From an uncultured beta proteobacterium (GTDB lineage: Bacteria > Pseudomonadota > Gammaproteobacteria > Burkholderiales > SG8-39), in the NCBI GenBank assembly GCA_903859155.1, contig CAIOLO010000032.1, forward strand, positions 124,001-188,000: a stretch of 64,000 bases of DNA, read 5' to 3'. The position numbers and the translations under genes were made by a program. The notes beneath the pieces are model-generated. The model worked only from the letters and a program-made list of their open reading frames with translations. It was not told the DNA's origin and did no database searches. Below, one piece after another: positions 10,443-20,077 of the stretch (positions within the stretch are counted from its first letter, which is position 1; every line of letters starts with the position of its first letter).

Positions 10443-10471
10443 AATATAACCGGTTTCCCGGCGTGGGGCAA
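10443..10471 (-). promoter_or_regulatory. Predicted leuA promoter
   Basis: On the reverse strand TTGCCC (10471-10466), a 17-base spacer and TATATT (10448-10443) form a good sigma-70-type promoter. The predicted start is at about 10436-10437, directly next to the leader peptide ATG at 10435. Confidence 0.55.
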
Positions 10472-10546
10472 GTGTTGTGCCAAGGGGTGCCAATGGGCGC
10501 CTAGGTTACGGCGTTCCGCTCTGCGATACTCCCCAGGGTTCAAATG

Positions 10547-11296
10547 CTACGCTGACTTATGCCAGCGCTGCCAGGCCCAAAGAAAATATCCTGAAAACGC
10601 ATATCCGACGAACAGGAGAAAAAGGATCATCGGCGGGTTGCTGGATACCACGATCATTGCAAGAACAATCAGCAGAACACCCCAAAACGGGACACTTCGG
10701 CGCAGGTTGAAGGTCTTGAAACTGTAGAAAGGAAGATTGCTTACCATCGTGATACCGGCAAATACGGTTATCGCGCAGGCAATACCGGTGATGACTTCGG
10801 CTCTTTCAATCTGGAAATCATCAATTACCCAGATCAGCCCCGCACACAAGGCCGCGGCGGCCGGACTGGGCAAGCCCTGGAAATAGCGCTTATCGACTAC
10901 CTCCAGATTGGTGTTGAATCGGGCCAGCCTGAGCGCTGCCGCAGCACAGTAGGCAAAAGCGGCAATCCATCCCAGCCTGCCCAGCGACTTGAGCGCCCAT
11001 TCGTACATAATCAGAGCCGGCGCCGCGCCGAAACAAACCATGTCAGAGAGTGAATCGTACTCTGCGCCAAATGCACTTTGCGTCCGCGTCATCCGGGCAA
11101 CTCGTCCATCAAGGCCATCAAGCACCATCGCGACAAAAATCCCGACCGCCGCCTGCTCAAATCTCTGATTCATCGCCTGGACAATGGCGTAAAACCCGGC
11201 GAATAAAGCCGCGGTTGTAAACAGATTAGGCAGCAAATAGATGCCACGCCTGCGAATCTCCGCGTTCAACAACCGGGACCTCTCATAGTCAGCCAT
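10547..11296 (-). CDS. pssA: CDP-diacylglycerol-serine O-phosphatidyltransferase
   Basis: Makes phosphatidylserine from CDP-diacylglycerol and serine in the inner membrane. The CDP-alcohol phosphatidyltransferase motif DG-x2-AR-x8-G-x3-D-x3-D is seen in [10 protein letters not shown]...AEYDSLSD. The 249 residues form a multi-span membrane protein of the Bacillus-like class ([16 protein letters not shown] start). Its start overlaps the end of psd by 8 bases, so the two enzymes of phosphatidylethanolamine synthesis are translationally linked. Confidence 0.93.
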   Translation of the reverse strand: MADYERSRLLNAEIRRRGIYLLPNLFTTAALFAGFYAIVQAMNQRFEQAAVGIFVAMVLDGLDGRVARMTRTQSAFGAEYDSLSDMVCFGAAPALIMYEWALKSLGRLGWIAAFAYCAAAALRLARFNTNLEVVDKRYFQGLPSPAAAALCAGLIWVIDDFQIERAEVITGIACAITVFAGITMVSNLPFYSFKTFNLRRSVPFWGVLLIVLAMIVVSSNPPMILFLLFVGYAFSGYFLWAWQRWHKSA

Positions 11297-11945
11297 TTTC
11301 CGCCATCATCGCCAGAATACTAGAACCGCCGTAAACCTTTTCTCCAAGAACCACACAGACTCGAATATCAAGCGGTAGATACACATCTACCCGCGAACCA
11401 AAGCGAATAAACCCGAAACGTTCGCCGCAACGGAAATTATCGCCGGGTTTGGCATAGCAGAGGATTCGCCGCGCTATCAGACCGGCAACCTGAACGCAGG
11501 TGACATCAGTCCCGTTGGCCGCGCGAAACCACACGGCATTACGCTCGTTCTCGACCGAGGCCTTGTCTATCGCGGCGTTAAAGAATTTTCCGGCGTGATA
11601 CCAGATATTTTCCACTTTTGCAGATATCGGCGAACGATTGGAATGCACGTTAAACACGTTCATGAAGACGCTTATTTTTAAAGCGTCGCGATGCAGCCAC
11701 GGATCATGCGATCGCTCTACAGCCACTATTCGGCCATCGGCGGGGGACACCACCGCCAAAGGATCATCCGGCGCCGATCGCGGCGGATCCCGGAAAAACT
11801 GCAATATGAAAATGGTGACGAGCCAAAACGGGAGCGACCACCACCCATCGAACAAAACCGACAGGAACAATGCAACAGCGATGGACGCCGTCAGATAGGG
11901 CCATCCCTCGCGTGCAATAATCGGATGAGGATATTTGACAGACAC
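11289..11945 (-). CDS. psd: Phosphatidylserine decarboxylase, short type
   Basis: Decarboxylates phosphatidylserine to phosphatidylethanolamine. The 218-residue proenzyme belongs to the short (type 2) class. Self-cleavage to form the pyruvoyl group is expected at the Gly-Ser of RFGSRVD near the C-terminus. Two N-terminal hydrophobic segments (about 16-50) anchor it. The GTG start abuts the TAG stop of the upstream lipoprotein gene. The following gene makes its substrate. Confidence 0.93.
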   Translation of the reverse strand: MSVKYPHPIIAREGWPYLTASIAVALFLSVLFDGWWSLPFWLVTIFILQFFRDPPRSAPDDPLAVVSPADGRIVAVERSHDPWLHRDALKISVFMNVFNVHSNRSPISAKVENIWYHAGKFFNAAIDKASVENERNAVWFRAANGTDVTCVQVAGLIARRILCYAKPGDNFRCGERFGFIRFGSRVDVYLPLDIRVCVVLGEKVYGGSSILAMMAENG

Positions 11946-12146
11946 CTATTTGTTTCCGTCTATCGCGTCGCGTGTCCTGGCCTCGCCTTGCTCTATTGCC
12001 TTATTTGCCTCGTTGACGACCTTATCGATGGTTTGTTTGGGAGCGTCGCCGATCTTCCTCGCATTTTCGGGTTGCGGAGTCTTGGCATCGCAAGCCACAA
12101 GCAAAAGCGCAAGTGTTGCCGGCAATACTAAGGGAGCAAGGTTCAT
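11946..12146 (-). CDS. Small putative lipoprotein
   Basis: A 66-residue protein with a short hydrophobic signal sequence ending in a lipobox (LLVAC, Cys at residue 19) and a charged, helical mature part of about 48 residues. GGAGATAAA precedes the ATG and its stop touches the psd start, so it is very likely translated within the ilvC-psd-pssA stretch. No family or function is recognised. Confidence 0.65.
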   Translation of the reverse strand: MNLAPLVLPATLALLLVACDAKTPQPENARKIGDAPKQTIDKVVNEANKAIEQGEARTRDAIDGNK

Positions 12147-12201
12147 TTTATCTCCATAGAAGAACGACGGATGCCAGAGTCTTGCTACTGCACCGAAAAA
12201 G

Positions 12202-13227
<1,026 letters not shown>

Positions 13228-13306
13228 CTATTCATATTCAAATTTGATGGTTGCCAGTTTCTCTGAACGACATCCCGCCACAGGAATCTGGACTTGCCCT
13301 AACTGC

Positions 13307-13798
13307 CTAGATTTTCAGAATTCGCTCTCCGCGTCCGATTCCGGACGCCCCAGTTCTAACCGTCTCAAGAATCAGCGTCTTATCCAAACCTTCGACAAAG
13401 GCGTCAATTTTAAGTCCGGTACCGGTTATTTCAATGGTAAAAGTCCCGTCAGTGACATCGAGAATTCGCCCCCTGAAAATATCGCACATTCGCTTGACTT
13501 CCTCGCGGTCTTTGCCAACCGCACGCACCTTGATCAACATCAATTCCCGCTCAATGTGCGCCGCTTCCGACAGATCGACAACCTTTACGACGTCGATGAG
13601 TTTGTTGAGTTGCTTGGTGATTTGCTCGATGACCTCATCCGAACCGCTGGTCACCAGCGTCATCCTTGAAAGCGAAGCGTCTTCGGTCGGCGCGACGGTG
13701 AGGGATTCTATGTTGTAGGCGCGCGCAGAAAACAAACCAGCCACCCGCGACAACGCCCCGGATTCGTTTTCAAGAAGTATGGAAATAATATGCCGCAT
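13307..13798 (-). CDS. ilvH: Acetolactate synthase small (regulatory) subunit
   Basis: Regulatory subunit of acetohydroxyacid synthase, giving valine feedback sensitivity and full activity to IlvB/I. The ATG at 13798 (MRHIISILLENESGALSRV) gives 163 residues, the same length as E. coli IlvH; an upstream in-frame start at 13825 adds nine residues unlike the family. An N-terminal ACT domain (about 3-77) is followed by the conserved C-terminal domain. Confidence 0.95.
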   Translation of the reverse strand: MRHIISILLENESGALSRVAGLFSARAYNIESLTVAPTEDASLSRMTLVTSGSDEVIEQITKQLNKLIDVVKVVDLSEAAHIERELMLIKVRAVGKDREEVKRMCDIFRGRILDVTDGTFTIEITGTGLKIDAFVEGLDKTLILETVRTGASGIGRGERILKI

Positions 13799-13899
13799 CG
13801 ATGCCTCGCTGAAGCCAGCTAACAAGAGATTATGAAAATTACGGTGCGCGCATTGACAGGATCTAATTGAATCGTGGGCGCGCTCAACCGGAGTCTAAT

Positions 13900-15615
13900 T
13901 CAAAGATCTTCCGCCAGAATCATCTCCGAAATTCCCATGCCGCCGGGAACCATCGGAAACACGTTTTCGGTCTGGTCTGTCAAGAAATCCATGAATACCA
14001 ATTCGTCTTTTCGGGAAAACGCCTCGCGCAACGCCGGCTCAACATCCTCGGGTTTCTCGATGCGAATGCCGCGGTGCCCATATCCTTCTGCGAGTTTCAC
14101 GAAATCCGGCAGCGCGTCCATGTAGGATTCGGAATACCGGTTACCGTGGAAAAACTGTTGCCATTGGCGGACCATGCCCATGTACCGGTTGTTCAGATTA
14201 ATGACCTTGATCGGCAGTCGGTATTGCTTGCATGTCGACAACTCCTGCAAGCACATTTGAATTGAGGATTCGCCGGTAACGCAGGCGACTGTCTGACCGG
14301 GATTGGCAAACTGAACGCCCATGGCTGAAGGCAATCCGAAACCCATTGTTCCAAGTCCGCCGGAATTGATCCAACGTCGGGGCTTGTCGAATTTGAAATA
14401 TTGTGCCGCCCACATCTGGTGCTGCCCGACATCGGAGGTGACGAAACAATCGCCGCCAGTTACCTCATAAAGCTTTTCGATTACCCACTGCGGTTTGATG
14501 ACATTTCCGGCCTTGTTGTAGGCAAGGCAATCCCGCGCCCGCCACTGGTCAATTTGCGCCCACCACTCCTTGAGTGCTTTCGGGTCCGGCATTGCATCGC
14601 CGGATCTGATGGTCTTGAGCAGATCATCAAGGACATCTTTTACGTTGCCCACTATAGGTACGTCAACCTTGACGCGTTTAGCAATTGATGAAGGATCTAC
14701 GTCAATATGAATTATTTTTCGCGGAACCTGCCCGAAATGTTCTGGATTTCCAATTACGCGGTCATCAAACCTGGCGCCCACCGCCAATAGCACGTCGCAG
14801 TTCTGCATGGCCATGTTGGCCTGGTAGGTACCATGCATGCCAAGCATGCCGAGAAATTGCGGGTCGGTGCCAGGAAATCCACCCAACCCCATCAGCGTAT
14901 TCGTACAGGGAAACCCCAGCATCTTGACAAGTGAGAGCAACTCCGCAGAGGCATCAGACAATATGACGCCGCCCCCTGTATAAACGACCGGACGTTTAGC
15001 TTCGGTCAGCAGTTGCACCGCCTTTTTTATCTGTCCTGGATGTCCTCGCACCACCGGTGAATACGAGCGCATGCTCACCTGGGCAGGATATTCAAATTTG
15101 CAGGTTGCAGTGGTCACGTCCTTGGGTATGTCGATCAGCACCGGCCCCGGCCTTCCGGTGCGGGCAATGTGGAAGGCCTTTTTGAACGTCGTCGCAAGGT
15201 CCTCGACGTTTCGCACCAGAAAATTATGCTTAACGCACGGCCGGGTTATTCCGACTGCATCGCATTCCTGAAATGCATCCTGACCAATATAGTGGGTGGG
15301 AACCTGGCCCGAAAGAATCACCATCGGAATGGAGTCCATATAGGCCGTTGCGATTCCGGTGACGGCGTTGGTAATTCCAGGACCAGAGGTCACCAGGCAA
15401 ACCCCGATTCGGTTGCTCGCGCGTGAGTATCCGTCGGCAGCGTGTGCAGCCCCCTGCTCGTGCCGGACCAGCACATGCTTTACTTTGTCCTGCTTGAACA
15501 GTTCGTCATAGATGAACAGCACCGAACCACCTGGGTACCCGAAAACCACCTCTACCCCCTCCTCCTGAAGGCATCGGATGACAATTTCGGCACCATTGAG
15601 TTCTTTATCTGACAT
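13900..15615 (-). CDS. ilvB: Acetolactate synthase large (catalytic) subunit
   Basis: Thiamine-diphosphate enzyme joining pyruvate units or pyruvate with 2-oxobutyrate, the first common step of branched-chain amino acid synthesis. The 571 residues show the catalytic Glu53 in VRHEQGAAH, a central FAD-binding domain, and the ThDP motif starting GESSIQM and running to NNRYMGMV. First gene of ilvB-ilvH-ilvC, with a predicted promoter at 15651-15679. Symbol ilvB is used for the locus; ilvI would be equally valid. Confidence 0.96.
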   Translation of the reverse strand: MSDKELNGAEIVIRCLQEEGVEVVFGYPGGSVLFIYDELFKQDKVKHVLVRHEQGAAHAADGYSRASNRIGVCLVTSGPGITNAVTGIATAYMDSIPMVILSGQVPTHYIGQDAFQECDAVGITRPCVKHNFLVRNVEDLATTFKKAFHIARTGRPGPVLIDIPKDVTTATCKFEYPAQVSMRSYSPVVRGHPGQIKKAVQLLTEAKRPVVYTGGGVILSDASAELLSLVKMLGFPCTNTLMGLGGFPGTDPQFLGMLGMHGTYQANMAMQNCDVLLAVGARFDDRVIGNPEHFGQVPRKIIHIDVDPSSIAKRVKVDVPIVGNVKDVLDDLLKTIRSGDAMPDPKALKEWWAQIDQWRARDCLAYNKAGNVIKPQWVIEKLYEVTGGDCFVTSDVGQHQMWAAQYFKFDKPRRWINSGGLGTMGFGLPSAMGVQFANPGQTVACVTGESSIQMCLQELSTCKQYRLPIKVINLNNRYMGMVRQWQQFFHGNRYSESYMDALPDFVKLAEGYGHRGIRIEKPEDVEPALREAFSRKDELVFMDFLTDQTENVFPMVPGGMGISEMILAEDL

Positions 15616-15650
15616 TGCGCGGCAAAAAGAATCTAAACACGAAACCCTTT

Positions 15651-15679
15651 AGAGTACGTTCTAGCTAAGGCTTGGTCAA
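15651..15679 (-). promoter_or_regulatory. Predicted ilvB promoter
   Basis: Reverse-strand TTGACC (15679-15674), 17-base spacer and TACTCT (15656-15651). The -35 is near consensus and the -10 is weak. It predicts a 5' leader of roughly 28 bases. No Ile/Val/Leu-rich leader peptide was found between it and ilvB. Confidence 0.4.
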
Positions 15680-15765
15680 GCACTTATCTGGAGTGTTCAC
15701 GGTAATGTCTGTCATTTTGATAAAATTCATCATGGCATCGGGGACACTAAAAAAAGGAAAAGCTC

Positions 15766-16329
15766 CTGGCTTCTCGCTCTGAACTCTCGGATTTTCTCGC
15801 GGAAGTCGAACGGCGCGCCTATAAGCTTGCGCTTTTTGCCGTGCGGGACAACGATGCGGCTCTGGACATTGTCCAAGACGCGATGTGCAAACTCGCCGAA
15901 AAATACGGCGCGAAGCCCGCAATCGAGTTTCCAATGCTATTTCACCGGATACTGCAAAACACCATCAAGGACCACTATCGGAGGCAAAAGGTACGATCCC
16001 GATGGACTGTTCTGTTTTCGTCCCTCGTGTCCGGAGATGCCGAGGAAGACTATGATCCGCTTGAGACGCTGGAGTCTGAAAATGCGGGATTTTCCAGGGG
16101 ACCACTAGACGCTCTACAGGGGTCGCAACTCATTGAATTTATTGAGTATGAGATAAAAAAGCTTCCTTCCCGTCAACGTGAAGCATTCCTTCTGCGTTAT
16201 TGGGAGGAGATGGACGTTGCCGAGACTGCAGCTGTGATGGGTTGCTCCGAAGGCAGCGTGAAGACGCATTGCTCGCGGGCAACGCATACACTTGCGGAGG
16301 CGCTGCGGACAAGAGGAATAGAGCTATGA
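15766..16329 (+). CDS. ECF-type RNA polymerase sigma factor, CTG start
   Basis: Sigma-70 family factor of ECF type with region 2 (DNDAALDIVQDAMCKLAEKYG) and region 4 (LPSRQREAFLLRYWEEMDV followed by a helix-turn-helix, CSEGSVKTHCSRA). Relatives I recall begin MASDKELSDFL; here the aligned codons are CTG GCT TCT CGC TCT GAA CTC. The frame has a stop at 15748 and no ATG, GTG or TTG before the GTG at 15841, which would remove the start of region 2. AAGGA lies seven bases before the CTG. I therefore place the start at 15766 (187 residues). The target regulon is unknown. Confidence 0.8.
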   Translation: MASRSELSDFLAEVERRAYKLALFAVRDNDAALDIVQDAMCKLAEKYGAKPAIEFPMLFHRILQNTIKDHYRRQKVRSRWTVLFSSLVSGDAEEDYDPLETLESENAGFSRGPLDALQGSQLIEFIEYEIKKLPSRQREAFLLRYWEEMDVAETAAVMGCSEGSVKTHCSRATHTLAEALRTRGIEL

Positions 16330-16703
16330 ACGAAAAACAATTTGGCTATGGAATCAAACAGGCCCTCAACCGGGGTCTAGAACTGGATACCACGACACTT
16401 GATCGGCTCAAGGCAGCGCGCTTTCAAGCCTTGGAAAATCATAAGCCAGCAGATCAATCCCTGGTATTAGTCTCGCCCGGAAATGCTAGCCATTCTTTGG
16501 ACGATCGTCGTTCAATCGTCATCCGAATATTGTTGCCCCTGTTGATCCTGGTAATGGGGATTTTCGCTTCAAATAATTGGTATCAATCCCAGTTGTTGGA
16601 AGAAATAATCGAAATTGATACGGAAGTTCTGACGGGTGACCTGCCCATAGACGCCTACCTTGACAGAGGCTTTGACGCATGGCTAAAGCGCTCCTCGGAA
16701 TAG
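16326..16703 (+). CDS. DUF3619 family membrane protein
   Basis: A 125-residue protein of the DUF3619 family. Its ATG overlaps the sigma-factor stop (ATGA), so translation is coupled. A cytoplasmic N-terminal part of about 55 residues is followed by one hydrophobic segment (about 60-80) and a short acidic C-terminus. Topology and position directly after an ECF sigma gene resemble an anti-sigma factor, but no zinc anti-sigma motif is visible, so that role is only a suggestion. Confidence 0.75.
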   Translation: MNEKQFGYGIKQALNRGLELDTTTLDRLKAARFQALENHKPADQSLVLVSPGNASHSLDDRRSIVIRILLPLLILVMGIFASNNWYQSQLLEEIIEIDTEVLTGDLPIDAYLDRGFDAWLKRSSE

Positions 16704-17164
16704 TGCTGTGGTTGTTGCTGTCGATCTCAGTATCGGCAGCGACGGCTAGCAAGAAACCGCTTAGCTGGCAGGCACTCTCCGTCGAACAACAAACGGTACT
16801 GGCACCCTTATCTTCGGGTTGGGATGGATTCAGTTCTCAGCGAAAGAAAATGTGGGTTGACATCGCGACTCGCTATCCGGGTATGGATGTTGAGGATCAA
16901 GCCAAGGTCCAAAGGCGTATGCAGCGTTGGGTAAAACTCTCCCAGGAAGAACGCCGGACTGTGCGGGAGAACTTCAAGAAAATAAGCAAACTCCCCCCCG
17001 AAAAGAAGCAATCGCTCGTGCAGGAATGGGACGAATACCGCAAGCTCCCTGAGGAGCAGCGTCTGAAACTAGGGGCAAGCAACCAGAGCGGTAAAAAAGG
17101 TGCTGACAAATCTGCAGTAATTTCAGATGTGCAAGTCCCTTCGCCGCAATCACCGCCAAATTAA
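16679..17164 (+). CDS. DUF3106 family exported protein
   Basis: A 161-residue protein with an N-terminal signal peptide (hydrophobic residues 5-20, SVSAA cleavage region) and a Lys/Arg/Glu-rich helical body with a repeated W-x-x-L/LPPEK pattern typical of DUF3106. It overlaps the end of the DUF3619 gene by 25 bases. The C-terminus is Pro/Ser-rich. Probably periplasmic; function unknown. Confidence 0.75.
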   Translation: MAKALLGIVLWLLLSISVSAATASKKPLSWQALSVEQQTVLAPLSSGWDGFSSQRKKMWVDIATRYPGMDVEDQAKVQRRMQRWVKLSQEERRTVRENFKKISKLPPEKKQSLVQEWDEYRKLPEEQRLKLGASNQSGKKGADKSAVISDVQVPSPQSPPN

Positions 17165-17177
17165 CATCTAGCCTAGC

Positions 17178-17615
17178 GTGCCCAATCCAGGACAGTCCCT
17201 TTCGGCCGGATTAGGGCGACGCCTGATGTGCATGATCTACGAAAGTGTGGTTCTGTTTGCAATCGCGTTTTGCGCTTCGATTGCCTTTAAGGGAACCATA
17301 GAGGGCCCACTAGAAGGATGGATCAAAAATCTCTACCAGACGTATCTCGTCCTGGTCTTTGGCCTCTATTTTCTCTGTTGCTGGCTTCGTGGCGGACAAA
17401 CATTACCCATGAAAACCTGGAAGCTTCGGCTTACGAACGCGGATGGTGGAAATATCAGTGCGTTGCAAGGTGGCGTACGATATGTTGCAGCATGGTTTTC
17501 GCTTCTTTGCCTTGGCGGCGGGTTCCTTTGGGCGATATTCGACCCCGACCGCCAGTTTCTGCATGATCGACTTGCCGGGACGCGGCTAATTCAGTCGGGC
17601 GGAAGCCAACACTAG
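17178..17615 (+). CDS. RDD family membrane protein
   Basis: A 145-residue inner-membrane protein with an RDD domain: hydrophobic segments at about 20-40, 53-70 and 103-122, with GLGRRLMCMIYE near the start and a conserved LPMKTWKLRL segment and DRLAGTRL end. GTG start, 13 bases after the DUF3106 stop. Last gene of the sigma-factor operon. Some RDD proteins are ion antiporters, but no substrate can be assigned here. Confidence 0.8.
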   Translation: MPNPGQSLSAGLGRRLMCMIYESVVLFAIAFCASIAFKGTIEGPLEGWIKNLYQTYLVLVFGLYFLCCWLRGGQTLPMKTWKLRLTNADGGNISALQGGVRYVAAWFSLLCLGGGFLWAIFDPDRQFLHDRLAGTRLIQSGGSQH

Positions 17616-17710
17616 AGCGTCGCTTAGCAAACCAAGCTTCATTTCCGGTTTAGGCTCAGTTACGTTCCAATTGACCGGCGATTCCCCGAAGAATTCGCGG
17701 CATTGACCGT

Positions 17711-17750
17711 TAAAACAGGTAAGCAGTGAGCGCAGTGAGCGCAGCTACCT
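17711..17750 (-). terminator. Possible terminator of lptF-lptG
   Basis: Just beyond the lptG stop, 17744-17750 pairs with 17717-17724 (one bulge). The loop contains a tandem GTGAGCGCA-type repeat, and TTTT follows on the reverse strand (17715-17712). A modest intrinsic terminator at best. Confidence 0.35.
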
Positions 17751-17753
17751 CAC

Positions 17754-18827
17754 CTACCTTCTCTCCACCCACCACATCGTCAAAACGGCTGTCGCTAAAA
17801 AGAGCACGCTAGGCATCGCTGCCGAATATATCGGCGCCCACCCCTGCAGCAGCCCGATATGCGAAAACAAACTATTCAGCATGTGGAAAAAGATGCCAAT
17901 CATGATGCCGGTAAAAACCTTCACACCGACTCCGCCCGCCCTGACATGAAGATAGGCAAACGGCAGCGCCAATGCCATCATTACCAATACCGCAATGGGA
18001 TAGATAAGTTTTTTCCACATGGCGATTTCATATCTTTCCGATTTTTGCTGGTTGTCCCCCAGATGACGCGCGTAATGATACAAATTCCATGCCGACATCC
18101 TCTCAGGTTGCACAAATAACACGGAGAGAATATCCGGCGTCAACACCGATCGCCACTGAAGTGCAAGTTCGTTCTCCACAGACACCTTCTGTGGTTTGAA
18201 ATGAGTCTTCGTAATATCCTGAAGTTCCCAGATGCCATCGCCCGAAAATCTTCCGCTCTTGGCATCGGCAATCGACAGCAGGCGATAATCACGATCAAAT
18301 TCGAAAATACGAACTCCTACCAGTGTTGCGTCCGGAAGCACCTCTCGAATATTGACAAACCTGCCGTCATCTTTAACCCACAATCCGGTTCGAAATTCCT
18401 GCGCGACAACAGCGCTGGTTGCCTCCAGTTTCAACTGCCGGGCAATGCGATCCGCGAACGGTGCGATGAGTTCACCGAAAAGGAACGTCAGTACCGCAAA
18501 ACCCATTCCAATTCGCAGCAGCAGGCGTGACGTCGCAATTGGCGACAGCCCTGCCGCTCGCATTGCCGTGTATTCGGAATTTCCCGCCAGACGGGACAAC
18601 GCGTAGAGTGTGCCAATCAACACCGCAATTGGAGATAATTCATAAATGTGGGTCGGTATGGATAAGGCCACGAACAGGAGAGCATGCTGCAGTCGATAGG
18701 TTCCCTTGCCTAGATCCCCCAACTCATTGATAAGATCAAAGAACGCAAAAAGGCCCAGGAAAGCCATAAAAACAAATAAGGTGGCTGCATAGATTTCAGC
18801 TGCCAGGTACTTCCTGATCACGCTCAT
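17754..18827 (-). CDS. lptG: LPS export ABC transporter permease LptG
   Basis: Inner-membrane permease of the LptB2FG complex that extracts lipopolysaccharide and feeds it to the LptC-LptA bridge. The ATG at 18827 (MSVIRKYLAAEIY) overlaps the lptF stop by four bases (ATGA) and gives 357 residues, the usual size; upstream frame extension to 18953 lies inside lptF. Transmembrane segments lie at both ends (about 13-33, 55-75, 98-118 and three after 270) around a periplasmic beta-jellyroll. Confidence 0.95.
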   Translation of the reverse strand: MSVIRKYLAAEIYAATLFVFMAFLGLFAFFDLINELGDLGKGTYRLQHALLFVALSIPTHIYELSPIAVLIGTLYALSRLAGNSEYTAMRAAGLSPIATSRLLLRIGMGFAVLTFLFGELIAPFADRIARQLKLEATSAVVAQEFRTGLWVKDDGRFVNIREVLPDATLVGVRIFEFDRDYRLLSIADAKSGRFSGDGIWELQDITKTHFKPQKVSVENELALQWRSVLTPDILSVLFVQPERMSAWNLYHYARHLGDNQQKSERYEIAMWKKLIYPIAVLVMMALALPFAYLHVRAGGVGVKVFTGIMIGIFFHMLNSLFSHIGLLQGWAPIYSAAMPSVLFLATAVLTMWWVERR

Positions 18828-19903
18828 TTGTGAAATCTCAAGAGCGGTCCAATTCTCAATCTGCGCCAAAGCAGAATGACAAGGATGCAGAACATTCCCG
18901 CATGGACGACCCACCACCCCACCGCAAAACCAAGGCGCCCCTGCAGTACCCACGCCTGGGCGATACTTACCAGGTTTGAATAAACCATGTAGATCAGCAA
19001 TGCGAATACCAGGCTGATTGATCGGCTCGCACGAGGATTCACAAAAGACAACGGAACCGCCAATAACGCCAGCGTAAAAGCCGAAAGAGGCAACCCGATT
19101 CGCCAGAGCAGTTCCGCCTGATTCGCCATGCTGAGGTCTTGAATCAAACTCAGCGTGGAAAGCGCCTTGGTTGACGCCTGCGCCGCAGGGGCTCCCTTTG
19201 ATTCCATGCGAATGGAATACTGTTCGAAATCCATTACTTTGTAGTCTGGCAGGCCAGGTGTTCCGTCATAGCGCCGACCGTGCAACAAAACCACGAATCT
19301 GTCCCCGGTCTCGGAGGCTTCACGATAGCCACGCTGACTTACCATGACGGAAAGTGTGTCACGCACCATTTGCGCGATGAAAACATTCTGTACGTTGGAT
19401 TCGTCTCCATCTATCGCCTCGACAAAGAAGACTCTCTCCGCACCTCCCGCCTCCCTGAACACCCCCGGTGCCACTCTGGCTATGTCGTCCCTGTTGTCCA
19501 TTTGCTTGCGGTAGGCTTCGCTCATGCCGATTGCCCACGGCGAAAGAAACAATGAGAGAAGAGCGATCAGAACGATTATTGGCAGCGCAAATGCCATTAC
19601 CGGTCTTAACCAAGCCAGCAACGATTGGCCCGAACAAAACCAGATCACCATCTCGGAATCCCTATAGCTGCGTGACAGCGCCATTAACACGCTGATAAAC
19701 AGTGTTAGCGAAAGGAGGACTGGCAGGTAGTTGAGCGCGGCAAACCCGAGGAGAGCCAATACACTTTCCGACAGCACCTTACCTGTGGCGGCCTGCCCCA
19801 GCAATCGAATCAGCTGGGTGGTGAGTGTTACTGCAAATAGCGTGGCAAATACGGCCAGCGCAAGACTGGAAAACTCACGGATCAATGCACGATTAAAAAT
19901 CAA
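18824..19903 (-). CDS. lptF: LPS export ABC transporter permease LptF
   Basis: Partner of LptG in the LptB2FG lipopolysaccharide extractor. It has 359 residues with the start segment IFNRALIREF typical of LptF, three N-terminal membrane helices, a periplasmic domain (about 130-260) and three C-terminal helices. The start appears to be TTG at 19903; no in-frame ATG gives the family N-terminus. Divergent from pepA, as in many proteobacteria. Confidence 0.94.
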   Translation of the reverse strand: MIFNRALIREFSSLALAVFATLFAVTLTTQLIRLLGQAATGKVLSESVLALLGFAALNYLPVLLSLTLFISVLMALSRSYRDSEMVIWFCSGQSLLAWLRPVMAFALPIIVLIALLSLFLSPWAIGMSEAYRKQMDNRDDIARVAPGVFREAGGAERVFFVEAIDGDESNVQNVFIAQMVRDTLSVMVSQRGYREASETGDRFVVLLHGRRYDGTPGLPDYKVMDFEQYSIRMESKGAPAAQASTKALSTLSLIQDLSMANQAELLWRIGLPLSAFTLALLAVPLSFVNPRASRSISLVFALLIYMVYSNLVSIAQAWVLQGRLGFAVGWWVVHAGMFCILVILLWRRLRIGPLLRFHK

Positions 19904-19978
19904 TTTCGCACACTAATCTGCAGGAAACAACAAGTCACGGTGAGAGCAAGGTTGCCAGGCAAATCCGGATGCGCACCT

Positions 19979-20008
19979 TTGACTCCAACAGTTCAATGCG
20001 AGGATAAT
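19979..20008 (+). promoter_or_regulatory. Predicted pepA promoter
   Basis: TTGACT (19979-19984) and GATAAT (20003-20008) with an 18-base spacer, each matching consensus at five of six positions. The predicted start lies about 60 bases before pepA, in the lptF-pepA divergent region. Confidence 0.45.
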
Positions 20009-20077
20009 TACACGGAGCTTCAAACGCTCCCCTTTCAACCATAAACTCTCATTCTCGCTTGAGAAACTGGAGCATTA

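Noticed and set aside
15665-15731. Short reverse-strand peptide (MMNFIKMTDITV...) upstream of ilvB, considered as an ilv leader peptide
   Set aside because: Not enriched in Ile, Val or Leu, and most of it lies upstream of the predicted ilvB promoter.
17724-17744. Tandem GTGAGCGCA-type repeat, considered as a CRISPR or minisatellite
   Set aside because: Only two short copies; explained as part of the hairpin after lptG.
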